64,000 nucleotides of DNA from Gnetum montanum (GCA_015680685.1 MNCI01005996.1:50658-114657), one strand, 5' to 3'; positions 44,721 to 56,520 are shown, counted from the stretch's first letter. Notes: generated by a model not told the origin, from the sequence alone. Translations and numbers: made by a program.

Positions 44721-46227
44721 TTTGTCAAAAGTAATAAAAAACAACAATTTTTCATGTTAAATGAGGATCAAATGGAAACCCAAAAAGTTATGAACATGAT
44801 GAAAATATTAGAAGAGGTTTTTGAAGTTTAGAAAATTGAGAGATGATTGGAGAATGATATTTTGTGAAGAAGAATGCCTTAAGGAGTGCATAGTTAGATG
44901 CATGATGGAGCACACAAAAGATTTAATTGTAGCAACATCTAAGGGTAAGGAACTTAACTAACCAAACCATAAGATATGTAAGTGGGTCCTCCCCGTAGTG
45001 GCACATATTCTTTTTGCCCTTGCATAACCTCAACTAAGGAGTCCATGGACCCCATAGTTGATTAATGGAAAAGTTAAGGACCAAACCTAAAAAATATTTT
45101 TTAAGAATTTCAACACAGAAAACTAAGACATTGGACAAAAATATGGACAACCAATAGTGAGGTGAGTTATGGAAGCATTAATGGATAATAGAGAGAGTGG
45201 AATGGAGTTCCCGATCATGGTCACATGAAGTCCCTTGTGGAATTTGTGGTTAAATAACCTGATAGAGTCCATCCTTAGTCTAGACCAAAACCACCATGTT
45301 TAGTGACTTCACATTACGACTCTAAGATCAGTCCACCTTCTTAAGACACAAGAATGCTCTCACAGATCAAACACTATTCATTTTAGAGAAGAAAAGATAA
45401 GCAAGAAGTGAAAAAGGGCCTTAGTTAGAGGGGACCATTAGGCATGGGTAACATGTCTTTCTAGTCCCATAACTAGTGCTTGTAGCCCATTTATTGTGTC
45501 TAAGGGATGTGCTTTAAATTCCCATCATTTTGTTGTTGTTTTTTTTCTCTTTCCTTTTTTTCTATGGATTTTTGGATGGGAACCACACCATGTAAAGACT
45601 TATTTAGCTTCCTGTTATTGGTCAACATGGAACATTAAGAGATCCATGAAAAATACACTTGCACTCAAGATGGTAGAAGGTACAAAGAGCTTTGAATCCC
45701 CTTGAAGTCACACCCTTTTCAAATTTTTGAATCCTTTCCAAATCTAGAAACTACCAAGGTCACCTGTTCATTAAGGTTTTATTAATGAAAAGGGGACCTC
45801 ATGCTTCCAAAACAAGTCAAACCATAGCATTTTTGGATGGGTGGATGATGTGGACTCACTGCTTGTTCCATGAAAAAGAAACTTTTTCTTAGTTATTAGT
45901 CATCAAAATTCAAAAATAGAAACCAAACATTAGCAATTAAAAACATTAAGTACAAACCACCATTAACAAATAGCTACAACATCACTAAGTCCTATTGGCA
46001 ATAAAGAATTTTTATTTTTATTAGAAAACAAGAAAAATTCACACCAAAATAAATTAAATTATAGAAGAAATTGTAAAAATATTCAAGATAAATAAAATAT
46101 ACTAACGATGGTGCAAAACAAAAATTTGAAAAAATAACAAAGTGGAAAATAAAAATGGTATAAAAAGAAACAAAGTGTAAAAAAAAGGTAGAAAAACTGA
46201 GGAGCCATTTATATAGTTAGCATGAAT
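44721..46227 (-). other. E5 spacer between integrase and the ORF2 promoter
   Basis: It holds the conserved GGGGAGGACCCACT block at 44981-44997 and, at 45476-45597, the block shared with E3 28501-28592 and E6 63900-64000. The plus-strand ORF at 45496-45705 falls in this conserved non-coding block and is not called. Confidence 0.6.
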
Positions 46228-46246
46228 GGCCATCTCCCCCATGACT
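46228..46246 (-). promoter_or_regulatory. E5 post-integrase PPT-like tract
   Basis: On minus AGTCATGGGGGAGATGGCC follows the integrase C-terminus. It shares AGTCATGGGGG with the tracts abutting the 3' LTRs of E2, E3 and E4 (E5's own reads ATTATGGGGG). Confidence 0.6.
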
Positions 46247-46264
46247 AAGTTGCAATGAGGAGAT

Positions 46265-47460
46265 TCAAAAAATTAAGCATGGTTGTCCATCTGATGAGGC
46301 ATTGATTGCACTAGCTTGCTTAGGTTTGAGGAAATGTTTAACTACTTGTGTTTTGACCAGTTGCTTCTTGTGTGGGCTCTCAATTTTGTAGTTTAACATG
46401 GCCTCATAAGGAAAAGTTTCATAAATAATATAAGGTCCTTCCCACAACATTTGTAACTTAGTTCATTGAGGTATGTGTGTGGGGTTCTAGTAGAGAACCT
46501 TGTCTCCATGTTGAAATTTTACTTTCCTTATCCTAAAGTTATGACATTATTTACTAAATGCTTTGTGCACTTCATTCAAGGACAAGACCACCAATCAATT
46601 CTCATCTAGCATATTAAGGTTTAGCAATCTATCTTTTTGTGCTAGGCTTAGGTCAAGTTCAAGGTCATAAGCTATTGAAACTGTACAGAGCTCAAATTAA
46701 ATTGGCAGAGTTGATAGTTTTTTGTACACCAGCTCATAGGGAGAGTAGCCTATAGGGAGTTTCCATGTCAAGTGGTATGTTCAAAGGGCATCATTAATTT
46801 TTGTGCTCTAGTCTCTCCTATATTTACTAATTATTCTTGTTAACATTTTCGTGATCTCCCTATTGGTAACTTCTGCTTGACCATTGGCTTTAGGGTGGTA
46901 GGATGTTGTTAGTTTATGTTCAACCCCAAAGTGTTGCATAAGCTTACAAAAGGTAGTGCCTATAAAATGGGTTCCATTATTAGAAATCAATGTACATGGC
47001 ACCCCAAATCTATTTACAACATTTTGTTGTATGAACCATGTTTCATTAGATGATATACAGTCGATGATAGCTGCTACTTCTACCCATTTTGTGTAGTAAT
47101 CAATGGCAACAATTATGTATGCCTTTCCATTTGACATGGGTGTGATGGAACCCATGAATTTTATGCCTCAAGTGTAAAATAATTTCAATCAACAAATCCA
47201 TTGTTGAGGTTCCTCCATTCAAGTGGTCATCCCACCATTTCATTGATAGCATTCACAAGAGTGGACAAACTAGTAGGCATCCCTAAAGATGGCTAGCCAA
47301 TAATGCCTTGCCATCAGTATCTTAATAGTCATGTGTCTCTTAGCATAATGACCTCCATAAGGACCCTCGTGAGCATCCTATATAATGTGCAATTGATTAG
47401 CATCAAGCACATACCAACAAACTAGGTCATCAGCACACACCTTGTAAAGATGTTTGTTGA
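46265..47460 (-). pseudogene. E5 integrase
   Basis: A zinc-binding N-terminal part (HEGPYGGHYAKRHMTIKIL, HSCECYQ) lies at about 47390-47240. The catalytic core at 47170-46808 has GSITPMSNGKAYIIVAIDYY, VNRFGVPCTLISNNGTHF and AEVTNREI. The first catalytic aspartate is replaced before FMGS and the second is asparagine (NNGTHF); the glutamate remains. The C-terminus reads LWEGPYIIYETFP at 46450-46265. The core is nearly uninterrupted. Confidence 0.9.
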
Positions 47461-47573
47461 TTTCTATGAAGCATTTGACTTGATGAAGAAACTTGTCAAA
47501 GACCCATCAAATCATGCACACCCATCAAATCATGCAAACAATGTGGAGATGTCTGTTGATTTCTATGAAGCAA
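47450..47573. repeat. Short direct repeats at the E5 pol-deletion junction
   Basis: GATGTYTGTTGATTTCTATG-type units of about 26 bp lie at 47450-47475 and 47548-47573. Between them CCATCAAATCATGCA occurs twice in tandem (about 47505-47535). The junction replaces protease, RT and RNase H. Confidence 0.7.
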
Positions 47574-49790
47574 TGGGATAGAAACTGTTGACTTGATGGA
47601 GTAGGAGGTAATTGGGTTGAAAGTGGTGGGATATGTGTAGAAAGGTAAGGAGGATGATATGGATATGGGGATTCCCCTCTAGGAGATGAAGAATGAGTTT
47701 TGTAGTACTTGAGAAAGTAGTTGTGATGTTGGAATAAAGCATGATTGGCAAAGTCACGTGGAGAAATGGGTTTCTGAACATAGTACCCGTATGGATCTAG
47801 TTGCCTGTAAGGATACTACTACCTTGGTGGTGGCATCCTCCCCTGATTGTGGTTGTTGCCACTACTGGTACTGCTCATGGTTGTGGTGGAGCTCCACTTG
47901 GACAATAAGCTTGTTTTTGCTAGTGGAACTACCTTGGATTTCCTTGAGGATAAGACAATATTCTGGGTACTTACCTTCTTGCTAGTCTAGGATTCAGTGT
48001 GTAAAACCCAAACTCCTACAAGTTTGACATGACAAGGAAACATCCTTTAGGATATTCATATTGCCAAATGGCACAACTAGCATCATCATATGATTCTATC
48101 TCCATAACTTTTTTTACTATAGTAGCTTTGCCCTTACCCCTTTGGTAGACATGTTTAGCTTCTCTTTGCTTCCTATGGTCATGATCACTACTTTGTTCTT
48201 TAGATTCTTCTAAAATTTTCTTAGCAGTTTGGAATTTTTCATTCAAAAAATCCCATAATTTATCAACCTTAATCAATATATTGAAAATAGATTTTTGGAT
48301 TGGCAAGATTTTTTACTACACCACCTCATCAAGTGGTGCCTCCTCCTCATTGCCATAAAGTTACACCTCCCTTTTTCTAATGGAAGGATCCCTATTTTAT
48401 TCCTTAGCATTTTCTTATTTTCTTAGCTCTCCTTCATCTTTTACTACCTACTCTATCAACTTTTGGATTTGATGGGCTCTAGGTTTTAATAGTCTTCCTT
48501 GGGCATAGATCCAAAGAGTTCTTCTCATTTATGATATGAGTCCATCTATGATGTGATGAAGTTATTCCTACTAAGAATAACTATGCTAGGGCATTGGTGG
48601 ATGAGACAATAGTATCAGAATAGTATATGCTTATGGTAGTGTCCAATGGTTCATGTGTTCCTTGCTTCCATCCTTGGATCTGCCTTCTCAGATTAGACAC
48701 TTGGGAGTATGTTTGATATTTATCATTAAACAACTCTAGCATTGTACTCCACCTACAAATGAATTCTAGCTCCAAGGATTAATAGTAGCTTTCTACTTCC
48801 TTGATGAGTGTCTTGGGAAATAACTTTAATTTCTGCTAATAATTTTCAATATTCTATAAGGCATATGCATCATGAAAGGCTTGAAGATGTGTTTTGGGAT
48901 TAGAGTTATATCCGCCTTCAAATCTTGGAATATTTTTCATGTCAAGTTGCTTGATTTGACTATCTTTTACATGCTTGGTTGGAATTTTATTGCCTTTGCA
49001 ATATTTAGCATACTTCGAGTTGCTAGCAAAGGCTTATCATCATCATTATTTTGATGATGCATATGATGTCCTCTACTACCCCTTCATTCATGGTGGGCCC
49101 AATGATCATTATTATCTTGTTGTTTACCTTCATTATAGTTGTTCTTTCTATGGTGTCTATCAAAACTAGAAGAGAAAGAAGAAGATGCAAATGAAGAAGA
49201 TGAAGAGGGAGGAGGACTTCCATCACCATGATGTATACCACCTCCTCTACACTTTTCATAGCCATGTTCGTAACCTTTCTTGTCATCTTAATGCTTTCTC
49301 AAGCCCCTGCCTTGACTCCACTTTTGCCTAAACTTGGATTATTGATAGTGGACTGCAAATTCAGGTTCAAGCCTCCATCATCAATGTCAACAGATGGGAG
49401 AAAGTTCATGTTGAGAACCCCTAGAGGGAGGATCCTCATTATTGTTTTAGTTCAATAGGCAGAGGGGGTTAGTGAACCATTTTTCCTTCATGGCTCTACG
49501 GTGCTTTTCCTATTGTTGATCTTGTTTGCATTATGTCTTAATGGGATGGTAGTCATGAAAGTCATGATCTTTCACAACGTACTCTCCATGAAGCTCCTCG
49601 ATGCCCAACCTTGTAAGAGTTTGGAGCATCATCTTGGAAACAAATTGGTCATGTGGCAATACAATGTTTCCCTCCATGTCTTGCCATTGCATTTGTCCAT
49701 ATTGATGGAGTACGTAAGCAAAATTGGGTACAAACTCATCAGGATGAGTGTACAAAACTCTACATTCTTATGGTATTGTTGACTTAGAAT
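47574..49790 (-). pseudogene. E5 gag, decayed
   Basis: The minus-strand N-terminal block at 49755-49531 (MYTHPDEFVPNFAYVLHQYG, VKDHDFHDYHP) matches the E3 gag start. The capsid-like core at 48960-48480 includes ICRWSTMLELFNDKYQTYSQ and VSNLRRQIQGWKQGTHEPLD. A degenerate zinc-knuckle (CAIWQYEYPKGC) lies near 48075-48035, with one cysteine and the histidine changed. A proline/serine-rich tail runs to about 47580. Stops and shifts are frequent. Confidence 0.8.
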
Positions 49791-49960
49791 TGTCTTGCCT
49801 ATGGGAAGAAGAAGATATTTTTTTTGTTAGAAAGAGCTTCTTGGTGTGCTTGTAGTATAATTTTGATTAATTATTATGATTTAACTTTGTTGGATTCATT
49901 TCAAAAATGTTGAGTAATTTTCACTAATCCTAGATTGATAGTACATAATGCTAGCTAAGA

Positions 49961-49980
49961 ATCCTTGGCAATAATGTCAA
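49961..49980 (-). promoter_or_regulatory. E5 tRNA-Asp primer-binding site
   Basis: On minus TTGACATTATTGCCAAGGAT follows the LTR end. By my alignment all seven mismatches to the plant tRNA-Asp complement are C-to-T or G-to-A. Confidence 0.65.
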
Positions 49981-50829
49981 TGATGAGCAACGAAAATCGC
50001 TATGCTCAACCATACAAATCACTAAGTGTTTACGTGTGATCTGATTAAATTTTGTGGACCCTTTGTCTTCTAGTACACTAGCCTCTATGAAGTGAAACTA
50101 GCTGTGATAGTCATTCATTATCTTCCCAATTACACTTGTGATATGCAAAGGTATGGTTAAGTGTAATTGAGGCATATGATTTTTATTATTTTTATGTTTT
50201 ATGTTTTGGATGCTTAAAATAAATGATGAAAAGAATGAAGTAATTTAATTACTAATTTAATCTAACTAACTAACCAATGTTTAACTAATTCTAACATAAG
50301 CATCCAATCCCACTTTCTATACACATCCTAAACATGTATAACACTGCTAGGTTACCAAACATTAAGCATTACTAGGATTACCAAGTGTCCTGCATATGCT
50401 TGAAGCGATCATACTTATGTGCTTAATTAATCATTATTTAACCTAGCTAGCTTAATTTCTTAATTAGTTTAATTACTTAAAAGCATTAAATAAAATTGCT
50501 AAAGTCATTAAATGCATGAAGAAAATATTTAATCTAGTCAAAGTGCTGCAAAGTTTATTAGAAAGCTCATCTTTATAGTCGGACACACTACCATGCTTAG
50601 GTACAATAATGCTCAAATAAAGATCTGTACACTTAATGACTCCTATTGTGAGTACTTGGGAAAATATTCTAACTCTAGGGAAGAAAAACTACAAGAGCTC
50701 TACTACAACTATGACAAAGAATTCTATAAACATGGTGGATGAGCATGTATTTATAGGTAAAAACACACACTACATCGACACATCAAATCATGCATCGATG
50801 GGGCCTAGTTGACATTTAAATATTCAGCA
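49981..50829 (-). repeat. E5 5' LTR
   Basis: An 849-bp LTR from TGCTGAATATTT (50829) to the complement of TGATGAGCAACG (49981). CTAGGCCCCATCGATG motif, TATA box at 50748-50755, good overall match to 40226-41085. Confidence 0.88.
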
Positions 50830-51245
50830 CCATTTCTATAACCCTATATAAAACACATTTTCAAATATGATAAGCCTTTTAACATGAAAGACTTAGGATG
50901 ACAAAATTCAAATCATGGATTCACCATTGCTCTTCATGCTCCTCTGAAAGAAAAATTTGCTACTTTATAAAAGACAATTTTTCCATTTCATTCAAACACC
51001 ATTCAAGAAATGCAAAGTTTTACAATGAATCACAGGAATAATTCTGTACACAACATGAAAAATTAGACATTATAATTTTGAATGCATCATCATTGATTCT
51101 GTTTTGCTACTTCAAGTCCTACTACATGCAACTTTCACGATACCATAATCTTGTTTGTTATAAAGATTTTTATAAAATATAAATATAAATCACTTAACAT
51201 AAAAGCCACTAGCTACATTGTTATCAAATTATAAGACCACTAGAT
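50830..51245. other. Region between E5 and the MYB pseudogene
   Basis: AT-rich, no coding signal on either strand. It may contain the former 3' untranslated region of the MYB gene. Confidence 0.4.
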
Positions 51246-52529
51246 TTACAAATTATATATGATTGACCATTCAATTATGGGCAAGCTGCTAGTTACATCA
51301 TTATCAAACTTGTTATGAAACTCGAAGATGTTGAAGGATAGAAAACTTTGAGGGGTTTGGCATCCAAACATCATTTCCATTAAATCCAAATCTCTTTTAT
51401 CATAGGTGTGCATAAAGATTGCAGGATCACTATTGGCTAATTTTTCTCCAACTTCAATGCTAGACTGATGCTACTGAAATGTAGCATTTTAAAGGTCATC
51501 TACAGAAGAGGGAAGAGCACAAAATGAAGGAGATCGATTGGGTTGTTTTTTCTAGAGTTTCTAGTTATTGTTGTTATCCTCGAGACTTCTAATGTAGGCT
51601 TAAAGGATTAAACTTTTGTGGGTCTTTGAGGAGGAGGAGGAGAAGGAGGAGGCATCAAGGTTTCTTCTTGACCTTCTACTGGTGCCATGTCATTGCTTAG
51701 TAGCATGCCAATAATTTTTTATTGTGTTTTTAATTTTGCCCAATAGTCACTTAGTAATATTGGCCCAGTAGTTACCCAAATCAGTGTGGGCCTACCCCAA
51801 TATTCTCTCCTCCTCTTCTATCCAAATATCCTTCTGCATGTGTTAACAAATATCAATGATCAATGATCCAGACTAAGTGATGAATAACAAAGTAAATTCT
51901 TTGTTCTGCAAGAAATAAATAAAGCAAAATGTAACTAAAGATCTTAATCTCTGGTCATAGGTGATTGTGCCATCTTTCTCTGCATTGCTTCCTCACCATG
52001 TTCAAAAGCATCTGACCAATGTGTGACCATTTTTGAACTTCATATTTTTGCATTAGTCTTAACAAGAGCTTGTCCACACATTGCAACAACCAAACAAATT
52101 GTGCGATATCATTTATTCTTCTGTGTAAGTTTGGAATTAGAAACTTATTCTTTGAAAGATGTTAAATGTAATTCTTCTAGTAATGTGAAATCTCAAAACC
52201 CACAATGCAAAAAGCCAAAAAACCTAGAAGCAATAAGGTACTTGTTTTCTACACAATGTTATATACATGTCCTCTTTCTTTGTCCATTAGCCCTTGATAA
52301 TGTTGGCTTTCTTAAGTTGGCCTTCTATGGAGGCTCTATGTTTTACTACCTCTAGGGATTTGATGCTTCTTGATGTGCAGCAGCAGCTATTGTCAATGTC
52401 TGTGATGCCTCTCATGGTAGAAGTAGTGGTGAAGCTAGTAATGCAGCACAAATCTTGGGCTGCTAGAACTACAACTATTGTTTGCATCCATGGAAGTTTC
52501 TAGGGAAAGAGAAGGTTGTGAGAGTTCAT
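51246..52529 (-). pseudogene. R2R3-MYB transcription-factor pseudogene with introns
   Basis: Three exons on the minus strand. Exon 1 (about 52529-52270) ends KKANIIKG-stop-WTKKED, the start of MYB repeat R2. Exon 2 (about 52085-51943) reads KYEVQKWSHIGQM and KQCRERWHNHL. Exon 3 (51833-51246) opens KDIWIEEEERIL and contains NYWANITK and IKNTIKNYWHATK, the rest of repeat R3, then a serine-rich linker and a tail with FGCQTPQSFLSF, in one frame to TAA at 51246. The intron between exons 2 and 3 (109 bases) keeps a CAG acceptor. Stops occur inside R2, R3 and the tail, mostly where CGA, CAA or CAG is expected. The residue pattern is closest in my memory to the MYB98-like class, which is not certain. 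Retained introns exclude a processed copy. Confidence 0.87.
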
Positions 52530-54820
52530 GTAAGGCTAAGGTGGCTACTACTGATGCTATTAATAGTTAAGCTGCAATTGATAATCTAGGAGCCTCACAA
52601 CATGAACAAGAGGAGGAGCAATAGCAGTAGTAAGAAGGTAGATCTAGTTGTTAGAACGAAGAGCCTAGAAGAGGCATCCATGACTCCTGAGACCCTTCAT
52701 AGGGCCAGTTAGTGTTGCCACCATTCTGCCAACACTGTGCATTCTACCACTGTCATGGTCCACCAATTCCATGAAAATGCAATAGTAGACAACGCAGAAG
52801 AAACAAAAAAAACAACATAAATGAAAACGAAATACAAAGAAAAGGTAGATACAGATATAGACCTAGAACACAAGACAGATATGAATCAAGAAAAACAAGA
52901 ACAACAACAGTGCAAGCAAGAATGAATTATTTTTGTGGAAGAAAGCAAAAGAGTAGACAACACCTAAAGCAAATGAAAAGTTTTTCTTTGTTGCTCTCTC
53001 TTCCTTTCATGCATGGATGAGCTCTTATCAAGGCCATTGGTCCATCTCTAGGCTATCGATTGCCCTTCCATCTTATGGCCCACATGTCTTGGTAGCTATG
53101 ATCCTTCAAATTCCTCCTTCACCACATCCAATTTAAACCCACCTCCTTGCGGGCCCATGCCATGCATTTGCATTACCATACATAAAAATTTGTTCCTCCT
53201 TGTTAAGAGGCTTTTTTATCTTACATGTGTTAGTTAAAGCATGCAAAAAGATACTTCACTTCCTTTTATGCCCCTCACATATGATGTAAAAATGACCACA
53301 CATATGCATTTTGACTTTTTTTAAAAGGTAGGAAAGTGCTTCCCTGATATAAAAAGATTTGTATGTGCATGTTTTTTATTGTTGATTTCATTGGTAAAAA
53401 ATTTTGGTTTCAAGAAAGATTTGTATGTATTGATATGTGTATTCTATACATTTTTTATCCTTAATTTTAACTTCAAGTCAACTGCACAAAAATTCATATA
53501 CACATTTAGTCAATAATTTTTATGTGCACTGCTTAGGCTATTCACCTAAAAGATGTATCTTATGAATACAAGATTTTGTGCATTAATGCACATTATTTTA
53601 ATGCCCACAAAGTTCCAACACATCCTATGCAAGGGTCCTTAGTCAAAGCATGCATGTAACACTCTTCAACTTCAAGGATTTCTACTTAGTGTTGGTTTTG
53701 TATCGTATTCCTTCATGCAAGACACTCTTCAACTTCAAGGATTTCTACTTCATACTTGGTGTTGCTTTCATCTCCTATTCCTTCATGCCACCTGGAAGTT
53801 TTGAAGTAATGTGGTTTTTCAAAGGGATTCTCTTGCTAATGTTCCCCCTTTGCCAAATCAAGGAGACATTATTCAATAGTTGATGCTCTAGCTAAATCCC
53901 TGAATATTTCTTTCATCTGTTTCATCTTTTATTGCTTCTTAACTAGGACCTTGTTTGATCCCTTTTTCCTTCCCTTGTGGAGAGGTTTTTAGGTTTGGTT
54001 ATAAGAATGTAAACATGTTGAGGCTTCCCAACTCTATTTAGCCTTTCTACCTTCTTGTTTTGATGTTCCTCCTCTCTCTCTCTGCATTTGTACAAGTTTC
54101 TTCTTGGCCTCTCTTTTGTACTTTGAATTTTTTACTCTTAATATACTTAATTTTTAGGGTCCAACAAAGCATGTAGTTAAACTTTAGTGGATTTTAAATA
54201 GGTACCATATAGAATAGTTGAAAGTATGATTTTAACCTAGGATTAATCCTTAACACCTTCATTGTCCTACTCAAAAGTATGAATAGTATTACTTTTTATC
54301 ATTATACTTTACTTTCATCCAATTTTAGCATGAAGATTTATTGGCATTCTTAGGTTATCTAATTTTATATTAAATTAACAAAAACATATGTGTCATAAAT
54401 GAAATTGAGAAATTATATTATATTTTAGCAAAACTATAATTTCAAATTCAATTACACTTTCCATGTAATGTATTAAGGAATTGAGATTATTTTGAAAATT
54501 TCAAATGCTAACTTTGCATCAATGGTAAACCCATCATAGAAAGAATAAAATAGACAAATAAATGAAATAATATATATTATGTTTGCTCACTTTAGAGTAA
54601 ATTACTTAGAACATAGTTCACTATTATCTCTTGCTTCTAAAATGCAAAAATGCAGATATGCTATAGAATTAAAATGCTTTTAATTAGAATACATAGAATA
54701 TAATTTCAATAAAACATAAAAAAATGATAAAATAGAAGTAACAATTCAAATCCAAAAGTCCCTTTTTGGAAATAGTTTTTTTTCCTAGGATCAATGTTCT
54801 AATTAGACAAAGAAACTAAA
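52530..54820. other. Non-coding region upstream of the MYB pseudogene
   Basis: No gene recognised. It contains A-rich sequence at 52790-52930 and a two-unit tandem duplication at about 53660-53790 (unit starts CTCTTCAACTTCAAGGATTT). Flanking host DNA around a dead gene is the simplest reading. Confidence 0.45.
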
Positions 54821-54829
54821 AAAGATATA

Positions 54830-55100
54830 AGTAATAAGATTGATGCAAGATTGTCAAAATGAGTATAGTGACATGTTATGCAGTAAAAATTCCAATAAAA
54901 CTAAACTAATATTTGACATGATAGTAACCAAGCCTACTATTTTGTATAATGTTGAATGTTGAGCTACTATTTTATGTGGTGTTGAATGTTGGGCTATAAA
55001 TGTAAATACTTAGATAACAGTTGAATGTTAAGAAAGATAAAAATTACACAATGGGTACATTACATAGTGGCTTCTATTTCAAATAGGCCATAAAATAGTG
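54830..55100 (+). pseudogene. Decayed LINE ORF2 C-terminal fragment
   Basis: Degenerate plus frames give NKIDARLSK, then TKPTILYNVEC and ILCGVECWAIN, which resemble the LINE region HRIxAGWxKW...RPAMLYGxECWxVK after the RT. Shifts and stops are dense. The VEC(W)A piece is locally duplicated. Confidence 0.5.
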
Positions 55101-55126
55101 ATAAAGTCACTTTTTTTTTTGCTTTG

Positions 55127-55468
55127 TGATATCATTGCAACGATGTCATAATCCATGCTACGTCATTGTTGATATGATGTCTTGAGATGTGTGTGACCCT
55201 ATAAATACCAACACTTGGACGCACGATCAACAACTTTTTATTCCAAGTCTTAGTGAAACTCTTATAGTTTGTTTTCTTAGTTAGTGATAGAGTGAATGCC
55301 CATAGTGGGATGTTGAGTAGTTGTTTTGTGTCTTTATTAAAGTTAATTGTACTTGGACATAGTTCATGATCGATAATAAAGATCGAGATTACTTTTCATC
55401 ATTGCAACATCCACTTATTTTTTTATTTATTTACTTAAAATAATTTCTTTATTTTCTTAGTTAATCCT
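55127..55468 (+). repeat. Plus-strand E-type LTR, 5' part
   Basis: GATATC-type repeats, TATA box at 55200-55207 (TATAAATACC) and AATAAAGATCGAGATT near 55374, aligning with 31000-31330 of the E4 LTR. It stops abruptly at 55468, where a minus-strand LTR end begins. Confidence 0.72.
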
Positions 55469-55755
55469 TGATGAGTGATGAGGTACCCCTATGTACAACC
55501 ATACAAATCACAAGAGTTCACGCACTATCCAATCAAATTTCATGGATGGGACTAGTTGTGGCATCTAGATCATTATGTCTTAATTGTAGTTCACTATCTT
55601 CCAACTTGGACTAGTGGTAGCTTTGTCATGTATGGTTTAGTCCAAAGTGAGGCATAGGATAATTGATGTTATTTTGGCCTTATGCTATTTCTAATGGTAA
55701 TAAAGAAATTAATTAATTAAGCTAATTAACACTAGAAAGTAAAGTCTAAATGAGT
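55469..55755 (-). repeat. Minus-strand E-type LTR, 3' part
   Basis: It starts TGATGAGTGATGAGGTACCC (LTR end, complement) and matches 322-620 of the E1 LTR. E6 interrupts it at 55756. Confidence 0.75.
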
Positions 55756-56520
55756 TGATGAAATATGATTTGTCACATCAACTAGGCCCCATTGATGAAG
55801 TCTATTACATCGACATGGCCCCATTGATGTAAGGGCTTGTCTTGGGCTATAAATACATGCATAAAAACTACATTTATGGCATTAGATTGAGAATAGTAGC
55901 CAAACTCTNAGCAATAAAGAAAAGCTTCTTGATAAACCTTGCGACATTTTGGATAGTTTAGATATTTATCTATGCATTTGATGTTTTTAATTATTTATTC
56001 AATGTTTTCCAGTAACTAAGCTAATGAGATAATTAAGTGAGATAAGCTAGATAGATTAATTACATAAGTATGACTGCTTCAAACATAGCATGTATTCACT
56101 TGGTAATCCTAGTAGCATTATTGCTTGGTACACCCAGTAGCATAGTGCTTACTAACCCAATAGTGGATATGTGGGTTCAAGACATGTACGAAAAGTGGGG
56201 CTAGATGCTTATGTTAGGGCTAGTTAGAGATTAGTTAGTTAGTTAATTTAGATTAGTCATTAAATTACTTTATCTCTCTCTTCAAAGCATAAAAGAACAT
56301 AAAATATGAAATGATAAAAATCATATGCCTCAATTTCACTTAACCATACCTTTGTACTTCACAAGTGTAATTAAGAAGACAACAAACAACCTTAGGACAA
56401 GGTTCACTGCCTAGAAGACTAGTGCACCAGAGACTATAAAGTCCACGGAATTTGACCAGATCACACATGAATGCTTTGTGATTTGTATGGTTGGATGTAG
56501 GGGTACCTTGCCACTCATCA
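55756..56520 (+). repeat. E6 5' LTR
   Basis: A 765-bp LTR from TGATGAAATATG to CCACTCATCA. AACTAGGCCCCATTGATG and ATGGCCCCATTGATG repeats lie at about 55780-55830. TATA box at 55848-55855, AATAAAG near 55913. Confidence 0.9.

Larger units (their letters stand above)
40226..50829 (-). mobile_element. E5: Athila-type element with gag, integrase and ORF2
   Basis: On the minus strand: 5' LTR (50829-49981), tRNA-Asp primer site, gag, then directly integrase, PPT-like tract, spacer, internal promoter, ORF2, polypurine tract and 3' LTR (41085-40226). It is the only copy here with both pol-derived sequence and a full-length ORF2, showing that the cassette sits downstream of integrase in the sense direction. 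Protease, RT and RNase H are deleted. The flanking pentamers GGTAG and CCATT do not match. Confidence 0.87.

Noticed and set aside
45496-45705. Possible plus-strand gene in E5
   Set aside because: Antisense to the element and inside the same conserved non-coding spacer block.
52023-52355. Plus-strand ORF of 110 codons
   Set aside because: It is the antisense shadow of MYB exons 1-2 and their intron, whose minus-strand reading has clear MYB motifs.
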